64,000 nt of DNA from Tubulanus polymorphus. Taxonomy: Eukaryota > Nemertea > Palaeonemertea > Tubulaniformes > Tubulanidae. A model generated the notes under the pieces. That model had not been told where the DNA came from and made no database searches. It saw nothing but the letters and a program-made list of their open reading frames with translations. The translations under genes and the position numbers were made by a program. The DNA lies in assembly GCF_964204645.1 (NCBI RefSeq), contig NC_134026.1:12056450-12120449 (forward strand), read 5' to 3'. Numbering within the stretch: position 1 is the first letter of the stretch; each line of letters begins with the position of its first letter. Positions 30,216-43,238 of the stretch are shown one piece after another.

Positions 30216-32940
30216 AGATTTGACGCTTTGTTCGGTAGTTATGGGCTTTCAAAGACGAAACCCTCCAAAATCTCGGTTATATATAATTTGTGTTGACCCG
30301 GTTTGAACTCCATCATGATGTCATAATATTTGTTGAATATGTTAATGAGGTGGATCAGTAGGTGCTATTTCGTTTAAGAAAATGGCGGCTCAATTGGAGT
30401 GAAAAATATAAGTGCCACAATCACAAGTTCGAAAGAGATTTTAAAACATCAAAAGTATAAAAATTTATTAAAACCTCAAATTTTCGGTTTTATTTGGCGG
30501 GAAAATTCTTATTCTCGCGTATAAAATTGCAATGACCTCTACGAGCGAATGGGATTGGCTGTTTTTGGGATATACGGGGAATTCCGGCTCTACTAAGATA
30601 ATTATGGGAAAGCCATAGAATGGCGTACGTTTCATTGGACTAGGTGCCGTATACGTGCAAATTTCAAATGCTCATTGCTGGTGAGGATGTAATTATTTCA
30701 TACATCCGCCGTAGGTATTGTTTCATTTTAATACCCGGTGATTGTTTTGATTGACATTGAAGTGTAAGCGGACATTCACTTACACGAGGCCTCCATGTGC
30801 GCGCGGAGTGCTACACGACACATACACAAGCTCGTACAGTACACTACTAATAAAGGTGATGCTGTAACGCGTGCACGTTTGACATGAAAATAGGCTGAAT
30901 AATCGTAGCAGAAGATGAGCGCCGTTTTCTGTTTGATAGAATTTGTAATAAATTGTAATTTCTTGTGAATATTAAGCAGCAAACTACAAGTATAGGTCGA
31001 GGTCTGAATATTGTAGTCGTAAATTCCAGGATTTAAAACGATCTAATAGCCGTTTTCTTCTGTACCGGTATTTTAACTTCCGTGGCCAACATTGGAAGAG
31101 GTTTCCAAGACCCAATATTCAGCCACCCTCTGATATGTGACATCATATGAATTTTAGGCCATCCCATATTAATGGTCTGTTTGCCGTAACCCAACCCATA
31201 CGACTTCAAAGGTATCGAGTGAAAACTTTTTTTCTGGGATTCATTGAAATAAATTTTAATTTTTGATAAAAACGGCCGACCAACCGACACACTGCCGACG
31301 TATGAGCTACGTATGTTTGAATTAAAGTGTGCATCGTGTGTAACATGCCTTGACATGTGGCCTAATTTAAGTTTTCCAGGAAACTGGCGGTGTTCCAATA
31401 AGCTGCCATTCATTCTCATAGTGACTATATTAAAACGTAAAAGCACGCACATATTCAATGTACTATTTCATTTTTAACACAGAGATGACGCTCTGGACGA
31501 AGTTATAATTTTAGAATAATTCTCGAAATCTACGCTATTAGACAAATTTCCCGTGCACGACGTAGATGATTTCTGCGATATTGTTTCCATGTAAAAAAGG
31601 TAATAAATTTTTTTTTTTTTTGCCCAAATATTTTGCAAAAAAATTCCACCTACCTACCGACTCATCCTGAAAAGTTGAGTCGGTGATACGACAAACAGAC
31701 AATTATTTTGGGATGGCCTTATTTGAATATTTTTTTCATATTGTGAAACATATTTTTTTTGAAAATATAAAATAGTTTCCCTGCCGCGCCTACCTTTACC
31801 CTACAAAATTTTGGACGTGGACCGTAACCAAATGTATATCTTTGGTCTTATTTGACTACAAAATAATTCTTTAAGAAAGATAAAATACAATATAAACTTG
31901 TGGAACTGTTACCAAGATGTTGTGTGCTTTATTTCTCCACTGCTCACGATCTTAACTGATGAGGTTAAAAGAACTGGATTCTGTGAATAACTGCACTAGC
32001 GAGCCTTCAATTTGAATTGTGATTGGATTATCTGTCTGGTCGAGACATGGTCTTTATGATTCTAAAGACACTATCATTCAAATCAGGGATATCAGGATCA
32101 TCCCAATTTGTCGATAAAAAAAAAACTACTGTTCTATGTCATGAAATACCTAGTGTCATTGCTTATTCTCTTATCAGGGGCTGAACAAGGTTTTGTACCA
32201 GAAGTGAACAATAAATATTGAATTCAGTTGAAAGAATTGGTCATGATGAATTTTATAATCGATTTCTAGCAGAGTCAACATTGACATTGTGTGGTCCATG
32301 AGGAGAGAGGATGTTGCGAATTTCCAGATGGCATGGAAATCGACTGTGGCTGACTAATTGATGCGCGCAGATAAAGCGTTGAGGTTACAAAAGATTTCGC
32401 CAAAATGCTTGTATCATTAGGGGTAGACAAACTTTCCGAAGATAAATGAAAACTCCACCTTGTTGATCGTCAGTTGATTTAGCTGTAATTATTTCGTCTG
32501 GATCAATCGACACATTCATTTCAAAATCTGTGTTCAGTAGAATTTCTTTCAATAAAATAAGAATCTATTTGACTAATTTTTTACTAATGTATTCAGGAAA
32601 AATTTAGAAAATCCTAGACTCATAATCAAATTCTGTGAAGTCACTTAAGGTCTTTTGCTCAAATCAAGCCAAGGGCTCAGGTGGCTTAAATACAATTCCT
32701 CACTGTCCTGTAACGCCGAGTACGACAGAGTTTACACACTGAAAAACGTTGCACTGTGTAAGTGTAATTTGGATAAGTCAGCAATATACTTTGGAATAAC
32801 ATCAGTGAAAATCTAAAAAACCTGGAAAATTCTAAACTGTTCCTGAGAAATTATAGAAAGCAACTTTGTGCTTGATTATATTATATAGTTATTCAAACTA
32901 AAATTATTGTTTTTGAAATAATACAGAAAACAACTGGCTT
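30216..32940. other. Intron sequence, no gene recognised
   Basis: An open minus-strand frame at 31033-31458 lacks recognisable motifs and I do not support it as a gene. A T-run lies near 31604-31621. Confidence 0.4.
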
Positions 32941-32949
32941 ATTAAATGA

Positions 32950-33215
32950 TTACATCTTAATCAAGCTGTTATCATAGTTTACTTTGTTTGCATTTTGTGT
33001 GTTAAGGGTTGACTGTGAGCATATTTTTTTCTTTATTGCATTTCTCTTTTTTTCTTTTCTCTTTTGAGGGACTTGTTTTATACAAACTATTCCTTAGTTT
33101 CTACAGGCCCCTCCAGGTCTAATTTACTGTATTTTGTATTATGCTTTGTACGCTATGCTGTAAATTATATTTGAAAAATAAAGTGTTCAAATCAAATCAA
33201 ATCAATATTAGAAAC
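32950..33215 (+). mobile_element. LINE 3' tail with CAAAT microsatellite
   Basis: A T-rich segment leads to TTGTACGCTATGCTGTAAAT, AAATAAAGTG and then repeats of the word AAATC. This is the usual look of a CR1/Jockey-type LINE 3' UTR ending in a short tandem tail. Confidence 0.5.
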
Positions 33216-33793
33216 ATCAGATCCCAAGATTAATTGCAAAAAGTGGTTAAGACTCTCAACTACTACTCAGCACCGTTTTGAAAGTGAATTATGAAAACAC
33301 ATGAGGAAGCGACTCGATTATACAACGACTATAGCCTTAGTACAAAATTTAGAACTGAAAGTTTGACCTCGACTTATATCTCGTATCGACTTGGGATGCT
33401 GTGATTGGTTATTATTGAATTTAATGCTTCAGTGGACACTAGATGTCACCACCTCCACAGGCAGTAATGAATTGATAAAATTTGTCTGTAGATATATATA
33501 ATATTACGTATATATAGCATTGCAGGTTGATGTCCATAGCAATTATGAGGGGTTAAGACTGTTACACTTGATACACCCCTGATACACCCCCTCAATTTGA
33601 AAATTCTCCAGGCCAATGTATATATGTTCTTGTGTGTCATCCAAGTGTTATGGCATAATCGACAAATGAATGGACATACGAAAAGTCAACATGAAAGCCC
33701 GCTGGGACTTAAGTCCCCAGTGGATTGAGAATGGTGCAGCAGTGAATGTGCGACGTGATGGTGAGTGTAATATTTTATTTTTTCCTTTTTCAG

Positions 33794-33920
33794 AATACGC
33801 AGCTTCTCAGTCAATTTGTATCTCCATATACAGGCCGAATATATGGTCGACATGTAACAGGATTATGTTTACCGATGCAAAGGCGTGTTTCACATCTGAT
33901 TAATCGAGCCAGAAGATTTG
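33794..33920 (+). CDS. mrps18c: Mitochondrial ribosomal protein S18C, second exon
   Basis: This 127-base exon starts after TTCCTTTTTCAG and ends before GTAAGTTAC. It encodes NTQLLSQFVSPYTGRIYGRH and VTGLCLPMQRR, the core S18 signature (LLSQFVSP-TG-IYGRxxTGLC) of the mitochondrial S18C paralogue. The long intron between the exons (26761-33793) holds LINE pieces and repeats. The exon for the C-terminal residues was not found downstream within the window; it may be diverged or interrupted by the elements that follow. Confidence 0.85.
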
Positions 33921-35339
33921 GTAAGTTACTAAGTTTTCATGTATTGCCAATGTATAGCTAGCCAAATTATCAAAATAACACAACAATTGGCGCTAAACAT
34001 AACTAGTCTTTTTTCAATGATAAGTATACTGACTTATAAATCCCCCTCTTCCAACTTTGAAACCACTAACAGAAATTTCAGTTGACCCAAAACATAAATA
34101 AAGATGGTGCCACCCACCCTGATTATCGTGATAATCATGTTAACAAAAGTATAAGCGCTTAGCACCACAAAGGACTTTTTTCAAGCGCATTGATTTCTAG
34201 CTGTACTTGATTTTCTTATCAGGTAATAAGTTATTGACAGTTCTATTTTGACAAAGTCTAAATGGCTTTGGAGACCTGTTCTGAAATAACTTGCTAACAA
34301 AATGCCATGTATTGATACTCGTCTTTTGTACTGTACCCTCTCAATGTGCTATTAGTGACATTTGAAAAATAATCGATCCAAGAAAGAACAGTGCAATGAG
34401 AATTGTGTGAAGCATTCCAGTTTTGTGAAAATTTGTTCCATCCGGAAAATGCCTGTATTTTGCGATGCATCTCAGGCAGTTTTTTTTTTTTCGTTAAGCG
34501 CACATTCCCAGCCAAAAGTATTCCTCTGGACCCGGTTCCTCAGTTCTAGCTGAAGCACAAGTTTACTGTGGCAGTGATTCATAAAGTTTAATGAGCTTTT
34601 TATCGTTACTGTCTTTTGTTACACCGAAGACTTTCCCATTAACTGTCCAAACTTTAGAATATAGGTCAGAGTTTAATGCGCGCTCACTAATTTTGAAATC
34701 TCCGGTCGCAGATCTCCCCTTATTATGATTCCAGTTCCTTTTAAGGATGAACGCTCATAAATGATTGAGTCTCTTGAATTGCGATTAAAGAAACGGACAA
34801 TTATCCCATCTGGTCTTTTAGTACCATTTACATATATATTGGTTCCTTCGTTTGAACTCTTATGAGCAACTTATCAGAAGCTGAAATTTTGGAAGGTAAT
34901 CTAAGTTTGTGATACAGGGTTCCGTAGTGAAATTCCTAGCTCAGAGAATTGACAAGAAATGTGGTTGTTAGTTAATTCAGTTTATTGATGAGCCCACCGA
35001 GCTGTTGCGAGAGCTAGAACAAGAGTCTAGAATAAGAGAGTGACAAGAGAGTCAGTCCACGACAAGAGTATTTATACTCTCAGATGGCCACGTCAATTGA
35101 ACAATGACCATCTGGATTACTTGATGATCACGAAGGCCACGTTGGTAAAACAATGACCATCTGGATTAATCACGAAGGCCATATTTACAAATGTAGAGTT
35201 TCAAATATGTGCTCAAATTTCCGGAGCATATGTTTCACTGTAAGCTATCTAGCTCATCTTCTATATATCACTGTATCTATATACATCTAGTACTTGACTG
35301 CAATAAACTGATATCCATCTCAGTGTAGAGTTAACAAAT

Positions 35340-35930
35340 AAAAACCCACAGTTAGGTCTGTAAAATAATATATTTTCTTTACAGTTTCGAAGCTTTACCT
35401 AAGCCCCATCATCAGAAGAACAAAAACACAATAATGAATTACAGTAATTCAAAATTATAGAGGTTACTGTGGAATACTAATAGTCTCTAATAGTTAATAA
35501 GGAAGGGAACCCGAGAGCTAAGAAACAATAAAAAGATATATGAATAGGACGAATAGACGCAAACACAGGAATTAGTAAGCAGATATGTTCAAACCAGATA
35601 AACATATTCAGATAAGAGTTTGTTGTGTGGGGAGAAACCTGTATTTGAATTCACAGTATTGGGAGTTTCTAAGATAATAGCTGATTCCATAATAGGTCTT
35701 TTTTTAAGATCATCGCATGGATCTATTAACTCGCTTTAATTGTAATTAAATATATGGCCGGCTTCAAAAGTATGTGTAAACACTGAACTTTCCGGTTTGG
35801 CATTGATATAGCATCACGTCTATGTTCTTTTATTCATTTACTAACTGACCGACCAGTCTCTCCGATGTAAACCTTTTCACATTGACTACAGGGAATTGCG
35901 TTAATACCAATTAGACGGCTGATTAGTCCC
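35340..35930 (-). pseudogene. Penelope-like element C-terminal GIY-YIG fragment
   Basis: The minus strand encodes IPCSQCEKVYIGETGRS followed by KEHRRDAIS in a shifted frame and later FTHTFEAGHIF. The CxxC-x-x-YIGETGR motif is the GIY-YIG endonuclease of Penelope-like elements. The downstream ATGATGGGGCTTAGGTAAAG region also fits the 3' tail of these elements. Stops and shifts make it non-functional. Confidence 0.65.
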
Positions 35931-36190
35931 AGCGGGCTATTGCGTTCACTTTTCATCCTTCGTCTGTCCAGTTATCTTGGGAAGTTTTAAGGACTCTTCA
36001 ATGTAATGTCTTGATATTTGGTTTACATATGTATCTACTCTAGACACATCTTCAGCCCAAAAACTGGCCCTGTCAGATTCAAGATGGCCGACTGGCAGCC
36101 ATTGTTGTTCGCCAAAATCAGCACTGTTTACACACTTTTCAAGTTTTTGAGGAAAATTTTTAAGACGCTTTGATCAATTATCTTAATCTT
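35915..36190. repeat. Dispersed repeat (GGGACTTTAGTCCCAGCGGG family)
   Basis: The TAGTCCCAGCGGGCTATTGC word and GTTCACTTTTC are shared with 40845-40890, and the following AAGATGGCCGACTGGCAGCC block with 54800-54840. It separates the Penelope piece from the RPA-like remnant. Confidence 0.65.
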
Positions 36191-36337
36191 TCATATGCAT
36201 TTGTATCCCCCAAGGGTCCATCAGCATAAGAAAAATTGGGTCAATTGGACTCAAGATGTTTGTCCTATGACCTTTTTTGTGCCCAAAAACGTCAATTTTG
36301 GCCCAAATTCCGAGTCCTCTAGCTTCCTACTCATAGA

Positions 36338-36946
36338 AACCAAGAATCTGTTGTTAAGAAACATATATATAACAGACGAATCTGGATCTAGCATCTGTAT
36401 TGTGGCAAGAACAGGCCATCAACTTTGATCCTGATTATATTGATGTTATACAAGTTGAAAATGGAAAAGTATCTGAATATCCCAAAGGTTGTTTATTTTT
36501 GCAAACTACAAAGACGAGTAAAGTAACATTCAATCCAAAGATTTCCAATACTAAAAGAGATGCTCCTATGAATATAGATATCAATAATTTGACAGTCACA
36601 AAACCAATAGCAGTTAATGAAATCAACTCTATTAAAGATTTAATAGAAGGACCAGGGAGTATTACATACTCTGTACAATGCAACATAGCTACAACAGCTA
36701 ATAGTGCAACGTATTTAGGCTGCAGGAAATCATTTTGTCGTACAAAATCAATATCACTTGGTAATGTTTTTATCATGCAGAAAATGTGGCTTGCAGGCCC
36801 GAGCAACACCGTATTTTGCATTGTCCTTAAAATTACAGGATGTCAATGATGATTCAATAGATTCACAACTGTGGGTTAAAATCTTTGGGACCTATGCCCT
36901 TACAGATGGGGAGAACCCAAATTTAAGTCCTCGTGACTTACACCAG
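36338..36946 (+). pseudogene. RPA1-like OB-fold protein remnant, interrupted by a hAT element
   Basis: The reading (one frameshift near 36400) gives LLLRNIYITDESGSSICI, then LWQEQAINFDPDYIDVI and KGCLFLQTTKTS. A zinc-binding-like stretch follows (YLGCRKSFCRTK...CRKCGLQARATPYFALSL), and then LQDVNDDSIDSQLWVKIFG. The order OB fold, linker, C-x-C zinc region, OB fold with W-x-x-F is that of RPA70 DBD-B/DBD-C. It may be a host paralogue or an RPA gene carried by a Helitron-like element. The hAT element enters at CACCAG; sequence after it (41811-41950, DEAVKLLIV..) may be its continuation. Confidence 0.45.
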
Positions 36947-37317
36947 CAGGGCTGCCAATGTCTCCGATTTCAGCGGAGTTTGCTACGGTAAAACCAGTAG
37001 AACTCCGGTGCCACGGGAGTGGTGAAAAAACTACGCACGAGCGTCGGTCTCATTCCGGTACTCCGCCGAAGAGTCAACCGAATACGCCCATAATCAATTT
37101 CACTCCGGTGTTCCGTTAGAATGCCAATCGAATACGCTCAAATTTATTTCACTCCGGTGTTCCATTAGAATGCCAATCGAATACGCTCAAATCAATTTTG
37201 TCATTGTAAAATCCTATCCACAGAAGGGTAGTCTTTGGTTTGTGCGCATGCGCAGTTATCATTAAGCGATCATGAAATGTGATAGTCGGAGGTTGGATTT
37301 AGTGTTCACCTGTTAAC

Positions 37318-40300
37318 ATGGCGGCATCATTGTCTGATTTGGATTTTTCGGCAAACGAATCGAATTCCGATGATGATGAAAGCGAATCAGAAGAAGGTGA
37401 AGTAACTGCGAGGAAGAGAAAATCCAAACAAGGGACTAGTAACGAACAACAGAATAAAAAAACCTGTGTCGCCAATCAAAAATTCAGAGCAGAATATACG
37501 TCCAAGTATCCGTGCATTGTTCCATCTCAAATATCAAATAGTTATGCACTGTGTACTTACTGTCTGTAACCTTGATTTTCTTGTTACACACGGTGGGTTG
37601 ACAGATGTCAGGAAACATTGTGAAGAAAGCAATAGTCACGAAGCTAAGGCAAAGCTGCGGACAATACGAATACAAGCAGAATACAAGCAGACACCGAGGA
37701 GTGATTAGATTTATTAGAGACAAACATAAAGACTGCTTTTTAGCCGGTTGTGTGTGTCATCTATTGGCTTTGGCTACTAGAAAGGCAATTACAGCCTTCC
37801 AAGGGGATATTGATTTTGACAACATCTTAAAACTCACAAATTGGTACCTGGAAAAGTCAAGTAAATGAAAAGCAAAACTATCCAAAATTCAAAGAGATAA
37901 TAACATTCCTGAGCAGGCTATGATTAAACGTGTACCAACTAGATGGCTTTCTATGTGGCCTGCTTTGATCAGACTTCTAGATCAGTGGAGGGCATTAGAA
38001 ATATTCTTCAACGAAGAATGTGCTGTGAACGAGCCATGTGACGTAAGGGCAAGGTGATGATGATTTAGTCAACCCAGAAACAGTAAAAGCAACATTAAAA
38101 AAGTTTTTCAATAGTAAGAAAACAAGATTATATGCTGCCTTCTTGGTGAAAGCACTCAAGGTAATTTGTGTTAACAGTATCAGTAATTAATAGAATATTT
38201 AATCAGTCAACAACAGGCCTAAGGTTTTGAAATTTTAGGCTAAACAAAAATGATACCTTGTTTTTCTGCTTGTTTTTAAACTGCAATAAACTTTTATCTT
38301 TTAGAGTCTTGAGTTCACAAACGAAAGTCTGCAGACGAATCATGGCACCATACACATCGTGAAGAGGAGTTTGGAGAGATTATTCCAAAAGTTGCTGGTC
38401 TGTTTCACAAAGCCTGCTGCATTGAAAAGTACTGCCTGTGTTTTGTCTACTGATTTCACCAGCAGATATAACATAAAGGTTAGTAATATATTCCTCATTT
38501 AGAGGGGGTTCCAGAAACCAGGAATCAATTTTGTTGATTCATGGATTTTTAGACTAATACTACCATACTAGTCCCTAGCCCTCTACTAGTTATGGGAGTT
38601 GCTTGGTATTTTACAATCGTTCAGATCAAATCCAGGCCATCATCTTTGGCCAACTAATCAAGAAAGCATAGCCATAATTTTCTTTTAAATGTGGTAGGCC
38701 CCTATTAAATGTTCCTTTTCTAAATCATCATCTGGGCAGAGTCGTCTTTTGTCGATGTTTGTATACTCTGTTAGATAGCTGGTGAAGATTAGGCATTTCC
38801 TGCATGGGAGGGCGGGAGGAGCAGTATTTTCAGACTGGTTCATCATTGATCTTCAACACATGACAATTTGAAATAAAAGATAAATTGGTTGATTGATGTT
38901 GACTTTGTTTTTTACCCAGTGCACAGATATAAACTGATTAGAAAGTGCTACATTTTCAATCTCCTCAATCAAAGGGCTTAGACCAATTCTCGCTTTATTT
39001 TGTCAGTATTGATTACCTCAAATAGCCTTTCTAATCGGCGACGGGTAAGTGTAGTGCACTTACAAATTTGTAACTAGAAAGAAACTTAAAAAGAGGACGT
39101 TTGTCTAACTAACTGGCTTTAAAACGACCTTAAACGTCTGTCAACCAAATCGGAAGTGCGTCATCAACCGGCAAACCGATCACATAAGGACGTTCGTCTA
39201 ACGAACGTCCTAAAAAGATTCATACCGATGTGTAGTTGGTATAGTCTGTATTATTCAACCCTATCGTGCCTAGGGTAAGATAAATCACAACTGCCTGGAT
39301 ACTACTGATAATCTGTCCCAGCTTTAGTTTTGTCTAGCAAGCTGGTGCTGCCACCTGGTTTTCAACCTTACTAATTCTAAACCAGCGGTGTAAATAGCGA
39401 TTTTACAATGTTTTGGCCTGGTTTGAACATTGTATGATTTCAATTGTAGAACAGAGATATAGTAATTGGAAGCAAGGCCATGGAATGCCTCGCATTGGTG
39501 AATAATGACACGGCATCAGCATTCTACAAAGCTGTTGTCTTATTTTACCAAGCAGCATGTTCTTATATAAAGGATAAGATCTACCCTGAAAAAGAACCAT
39601 TGTGGTATCATGCTCAGGTAAATATCTTCACTGAAATTGATAAGCCACGATGATCAAAGGATGGCTTAAGTTGGGTGCCCTACAACAAGAAAGGTTACTA
39701 TCGAATGTTTAATTATGACGACAGTCAGCTTTGCCTTTGATGCAAATTATTTAAATCTATGAATGTAATATACATACTTTCTTTTGTCCCAGGTATAAAT
39801 GTCATTTGCTCCATGTATTTTGAAAAGAAATGTATTTTCTTTGAAATTTCTTTCGCTTCAGGTGGCTGATATCACAGGAAGGCAGAACTCGTCATTTGCT
39901 AGTATTAAATATTTCCTCGAGAGATTTGGTTGCCTGTCAGATGTTATTGACCAAGATGAGTTACATATGGAGTTCCTGGACTTCCAGTCATAACAAGATT
40001 CAGAATTACCTCAAGAGTTGTTTACCATTCCATCATCAAAAGACATCAACGAACCACGTCCAATTGAAGATCAGTGGAACATGTTGGGGAAATTAACAGA
40101 TTTCAACCATGCTCCAAGGTATTATTATTGCCTATTCACATTTTCATTAAAGTTTATTTGCACTGGTTCATTTTCTTTTACCCCTATAGTCAACCATTAG
40201 TATTATGAATCATGCCCGTCCCATCCAATGTTAAATGTCTCCTAAACCTTTGCTGATTTAATAAGCTACCATCGACTCTGCAGGAAGAGTACCTGGAGTG

Positions 40301-40750
40301 GTATAAAGTATTATGTGTATTTAAAATTGAGTTCAATGCAACGGACATTGCCACAATGTCAGTGTTAATTATCTAATGCAGAATTAGTATTGTTGTTATA
40401 GTATGTGTGCACATTTATTTCATTGAAAAATTTGATACTGACTAATTCTTCAAATGTATATATCTCCACATATGTTCATGCCACTTCGCAAATCTTTTTA
40501 GGTTCAAGCAGCTAGAGAAATTTATGATGTGTATACTTCTTATTCCGGTATCGAATGCCCCTTGTGAGAGGGTGTTTTCCACTGTTAAAAAAAACAAAAC
40601 GATCTTCAGGAGTACATTGAAACCAGAAACCTTGGAGTCGATGATGATCCTGAAAGCACGCGGGGCAACTGTTACGACTTTAACCCATCAGAAGAACTTC
40701 TAAGAAAAGCTAAGGCTGCAACATTTCGGTACTTACAGGAAAAACATTAA
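37318..40750 (+). pseudogene. Intron-containing hAT transposase, degenerate
   Basis: An acidic start (MAASLSDLDFSANESNSDDD) leads to a BED-like finger (KYPCIVPS...YALCTYC, then VTHGGLTDVRKH after a one-base shift near 37560). The next part is CFLAGCVCHLLALATRKA and VPTRWLSMWPALIRLLDQW. The C-terminal dimerisation region reads SNAPCERVFSTVKKNKTIFR. Splice-like joins are visible: donors at 38173, 38479, 39616 and 40119; acceptors at 38314, 39452, 39861 and 40500. The segment between the finger and GCVCHLL is far too short, so part of the RNase-H-like core, probably with the first catalytic Asp, is deleted. Stops occur near 37866, 38057 and 39991. Confidence 0.75.
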
Positions 40751-40844
40751 TTAGTAAATAATTAAACTGTTTTTAGACATTGAATTCTCAGAAGAACCAA
40801 GGAAAGTAGTTATCTACATGAGTTTATTATTAGCCAACTTGGGA

Positions 40845-41310
40845 CTTTAGTCCCAGCGGGCTATTGCGTTCACTTTTCGTTCGTCCGTCCGTCCTGAGAC
40901 GGAAGCCAGTTATTTTGGAAAGTTTTGAAGACGCTTTTATGGATTGTCTTGATATATAATTGGCAGCCATCTTAGTATCATCAGTTCTCATTCGCAGGTG
41001 GAAAAAGGTTTTTTGAGGAAAATATCTACAGGTTTTAACTAATAGTCTTGATACTTAATTATTATTAGCACTGTCATAGGATACATCTCCTCACTTGGAA
41101 TTGGGATCACCCAATTCTTTTTTCTTGCCACCAGGGGGAGTTAGATATTGAATAATATACAATTTGTCTATTTATATTGGTAACTATGCATATTTTCTGA
41201 CCACAATCGATTACAAAGTTGAAGCTCATGACATGTTCTATGATAGTGGTGAGTTTCAAGGTCATTGGATTTTGTATATGGTCACCAGGGGGCGTTGAAT
41301 ATTGAAATTG
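40845..41310. repeat. Dispersed repeat inside the hAT element, shared with 54900-55330
   Basis: Shared words include TTGGGACTTTAGTCCCAGCG, GACATGTTCTATGAT, GTGAGTTTCAAG and CACCAGGGGGCGTTG. It lies after the transposase 3' end as a nested insertion. Confidence 0.65.
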
Positions 41311-41949
41311 CTTGAGCATTTCAAACCACTTCCCAAGTGGGCATGATGTCCCTGGACCCCTAGTTACTATAGTGTATTTTTCTGCAGTTGTGTTTGTAGA
41401 TAAGTTAATGGAGTTGTACTTTTGTATGTACATTTATCAGAGTTTATTAGTTGGTTAGTTTGTGGTATATGTAGTATTAATCAAATATGGCCCATGTGCA
41501 TTACAGTCTTTGTGATGAAAAAAAAAGGTATTTTTTGATAGCAATGATAGCAATAATGCGTAAATCTAATGTGTGTATATTTCTTTGTGAAGGAAAGTTT
41601 AACAATCAATTTTAATCAATACAAACAGAATTTTATCATTATTTTGTGTTTTTCTTGGTATTATCTGGTCGTTTCGGCTGCTACTGAGAATCAATGATTT
41701 GCTACTATCACTAGAATGTTTGATTTTGCCCTGCTACTGACTGAAATAAGAAAACTACTATCAAAATTGTATAGTGTTACTACAAAAAAATTGTGAGGTT
41801 GGCAGGTCTGCACCAGTACAGATGAAGCTGTTAAACTATTGATTGTGACTGGCACGTGGACCTCACAAGAAGATCGTATTCAACTACACCTGTGACGAGA
41901 TGGCCGTACAGAACGTGAACATTGCTGCTGTTTCTGTGGATACAATGCA

Positions 41950-43238
41950 TTACGGTAACTTTTTTTCAGCCGAAGGTAATATAGTTGCTTCTTTGTCTCG
42001 AATAAGTGGTCAGATGAAGATGATAGAAAATTATAGGAATTTTGGATATAAGATACTACCGTACGATCAAAAAAGTTATCGCCAGTTAAAATAGTATGAT
42101 TCACAATTCTTATTTTTCTAGGCATCTAGTTCCAATCAGCATAAATCAATTTTAGTTTCATTTCGTACTAGAAGTATTCGAATACGGTAAACTTCTCAGA
42201 GAATAGGTCTAAGGTTAATTAGTCAAATTCATCTACTTACGTATCTATACAGTGCGTATCTATACTTTTTTCGCAACAAACTATTTCGACCATACGAAAG
42301 AATCTGCAATTTTCATTTTCATAGGTTTATAATTTTTGTTCGTTAGTATAACTGAAACATGAAGATGAATTGGTTAAATTTTTATGTGGACAAATATATA
42401 ATCTCAGTAACACCTGACCACTTATTTTGGATGATGATCATTTTTTTCTTTTGGTTGACAAGGGTAACTGTATTTGTGTTGTGTTATTGCCTGAACATTG
42501 CTCTGATGTCAGATGTTGCACGTTACTATCATTGTATCACAAAATTCCGTCACAAAGCTATTTCCAGTCAGTGATCGAGAGATCTTCGAAACGGAGAAAT
42601 GCGTACTACTTGCTATCACCAACTGGACTTCGGGACGCTATAACTACACAACACATCGCTAGTTTTGTTCGTCGCAGAATCAACCAGAATGCAGGGATCC
42701 TCTGCAGATCATTCATAATCGCGGTTAACGTATCGTCGCATCATACGTATATAACGACAAAATGTGATCTTTTGTGAATGACTGAGAATCCGGCCGTTAC
42801 TGTCCAGCGTTTGCACATTTTCGCGCGGTGAAACTCAAACTTTCATGTTTTCGTGGCGGAAGGAGTTTTTATGAGCTTTCAGCATCTACGTTTTCGTTTT
42901 CGGCAAATTTGGAGGACCAAATTTAATAGGACAAGGGGGCATCTGTCACCCTGATATAAGTCACATATTTCATAATCATATATATATCTACAATTTCATA
43001 AGGAACATTTCATAAGGAATATTTCATAATACTCATATCTCTTATACATGGAAATGCTTAACAATAATACTAATATTAATAATGTAAATAACTTATGAAT
43101 ATAGTATCAATATGTGCTATAATCGTAATCAACATTTGACATTACTCATTATGTTTTCATAGTAATTAGCTCTAGTCAGTGCTCAAAATAATTGATTAAG
43201 GTCTCTCTAACATGTCACTAGGTGTTAGTTTGCGAGTC
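41950..43238. other. No gene recognised
   Basis: A possible coding stretch at 42427-42777 (RRNAYYLLSPTGLRDAITTQ) looks protein-like but has no recognised family or clear start. It could be another exon of the gene interrupted by the hAT element. Confidence 0.3.

Larger units (their letters stand above)
36941..41816 (+). mobile_element. hAT transposon with 6-bp target duplication
   Basis: The 4864-base element 36947-41810 begins CAGGGCTGCCAAT and ends TTGGCAGGTCTG, forming a short imperfect inverted repeat, and is flanked by CACCAG on both sides. Left subterminal DNA repeats ACTCCGGTG words; the right end repeats CTACT words. It encodes a hAT transposase, so class and ends agree. A 6-bp duplication fits the hAT6 subset, and the MITE at 46022 shows the same size. 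Confidence 0.8.

Noticed and set aside
31033-31458. 141-codon minus-strand gene
   Set aside because: No motif, family or splice context; it lies in repeat-rich intron sequence.
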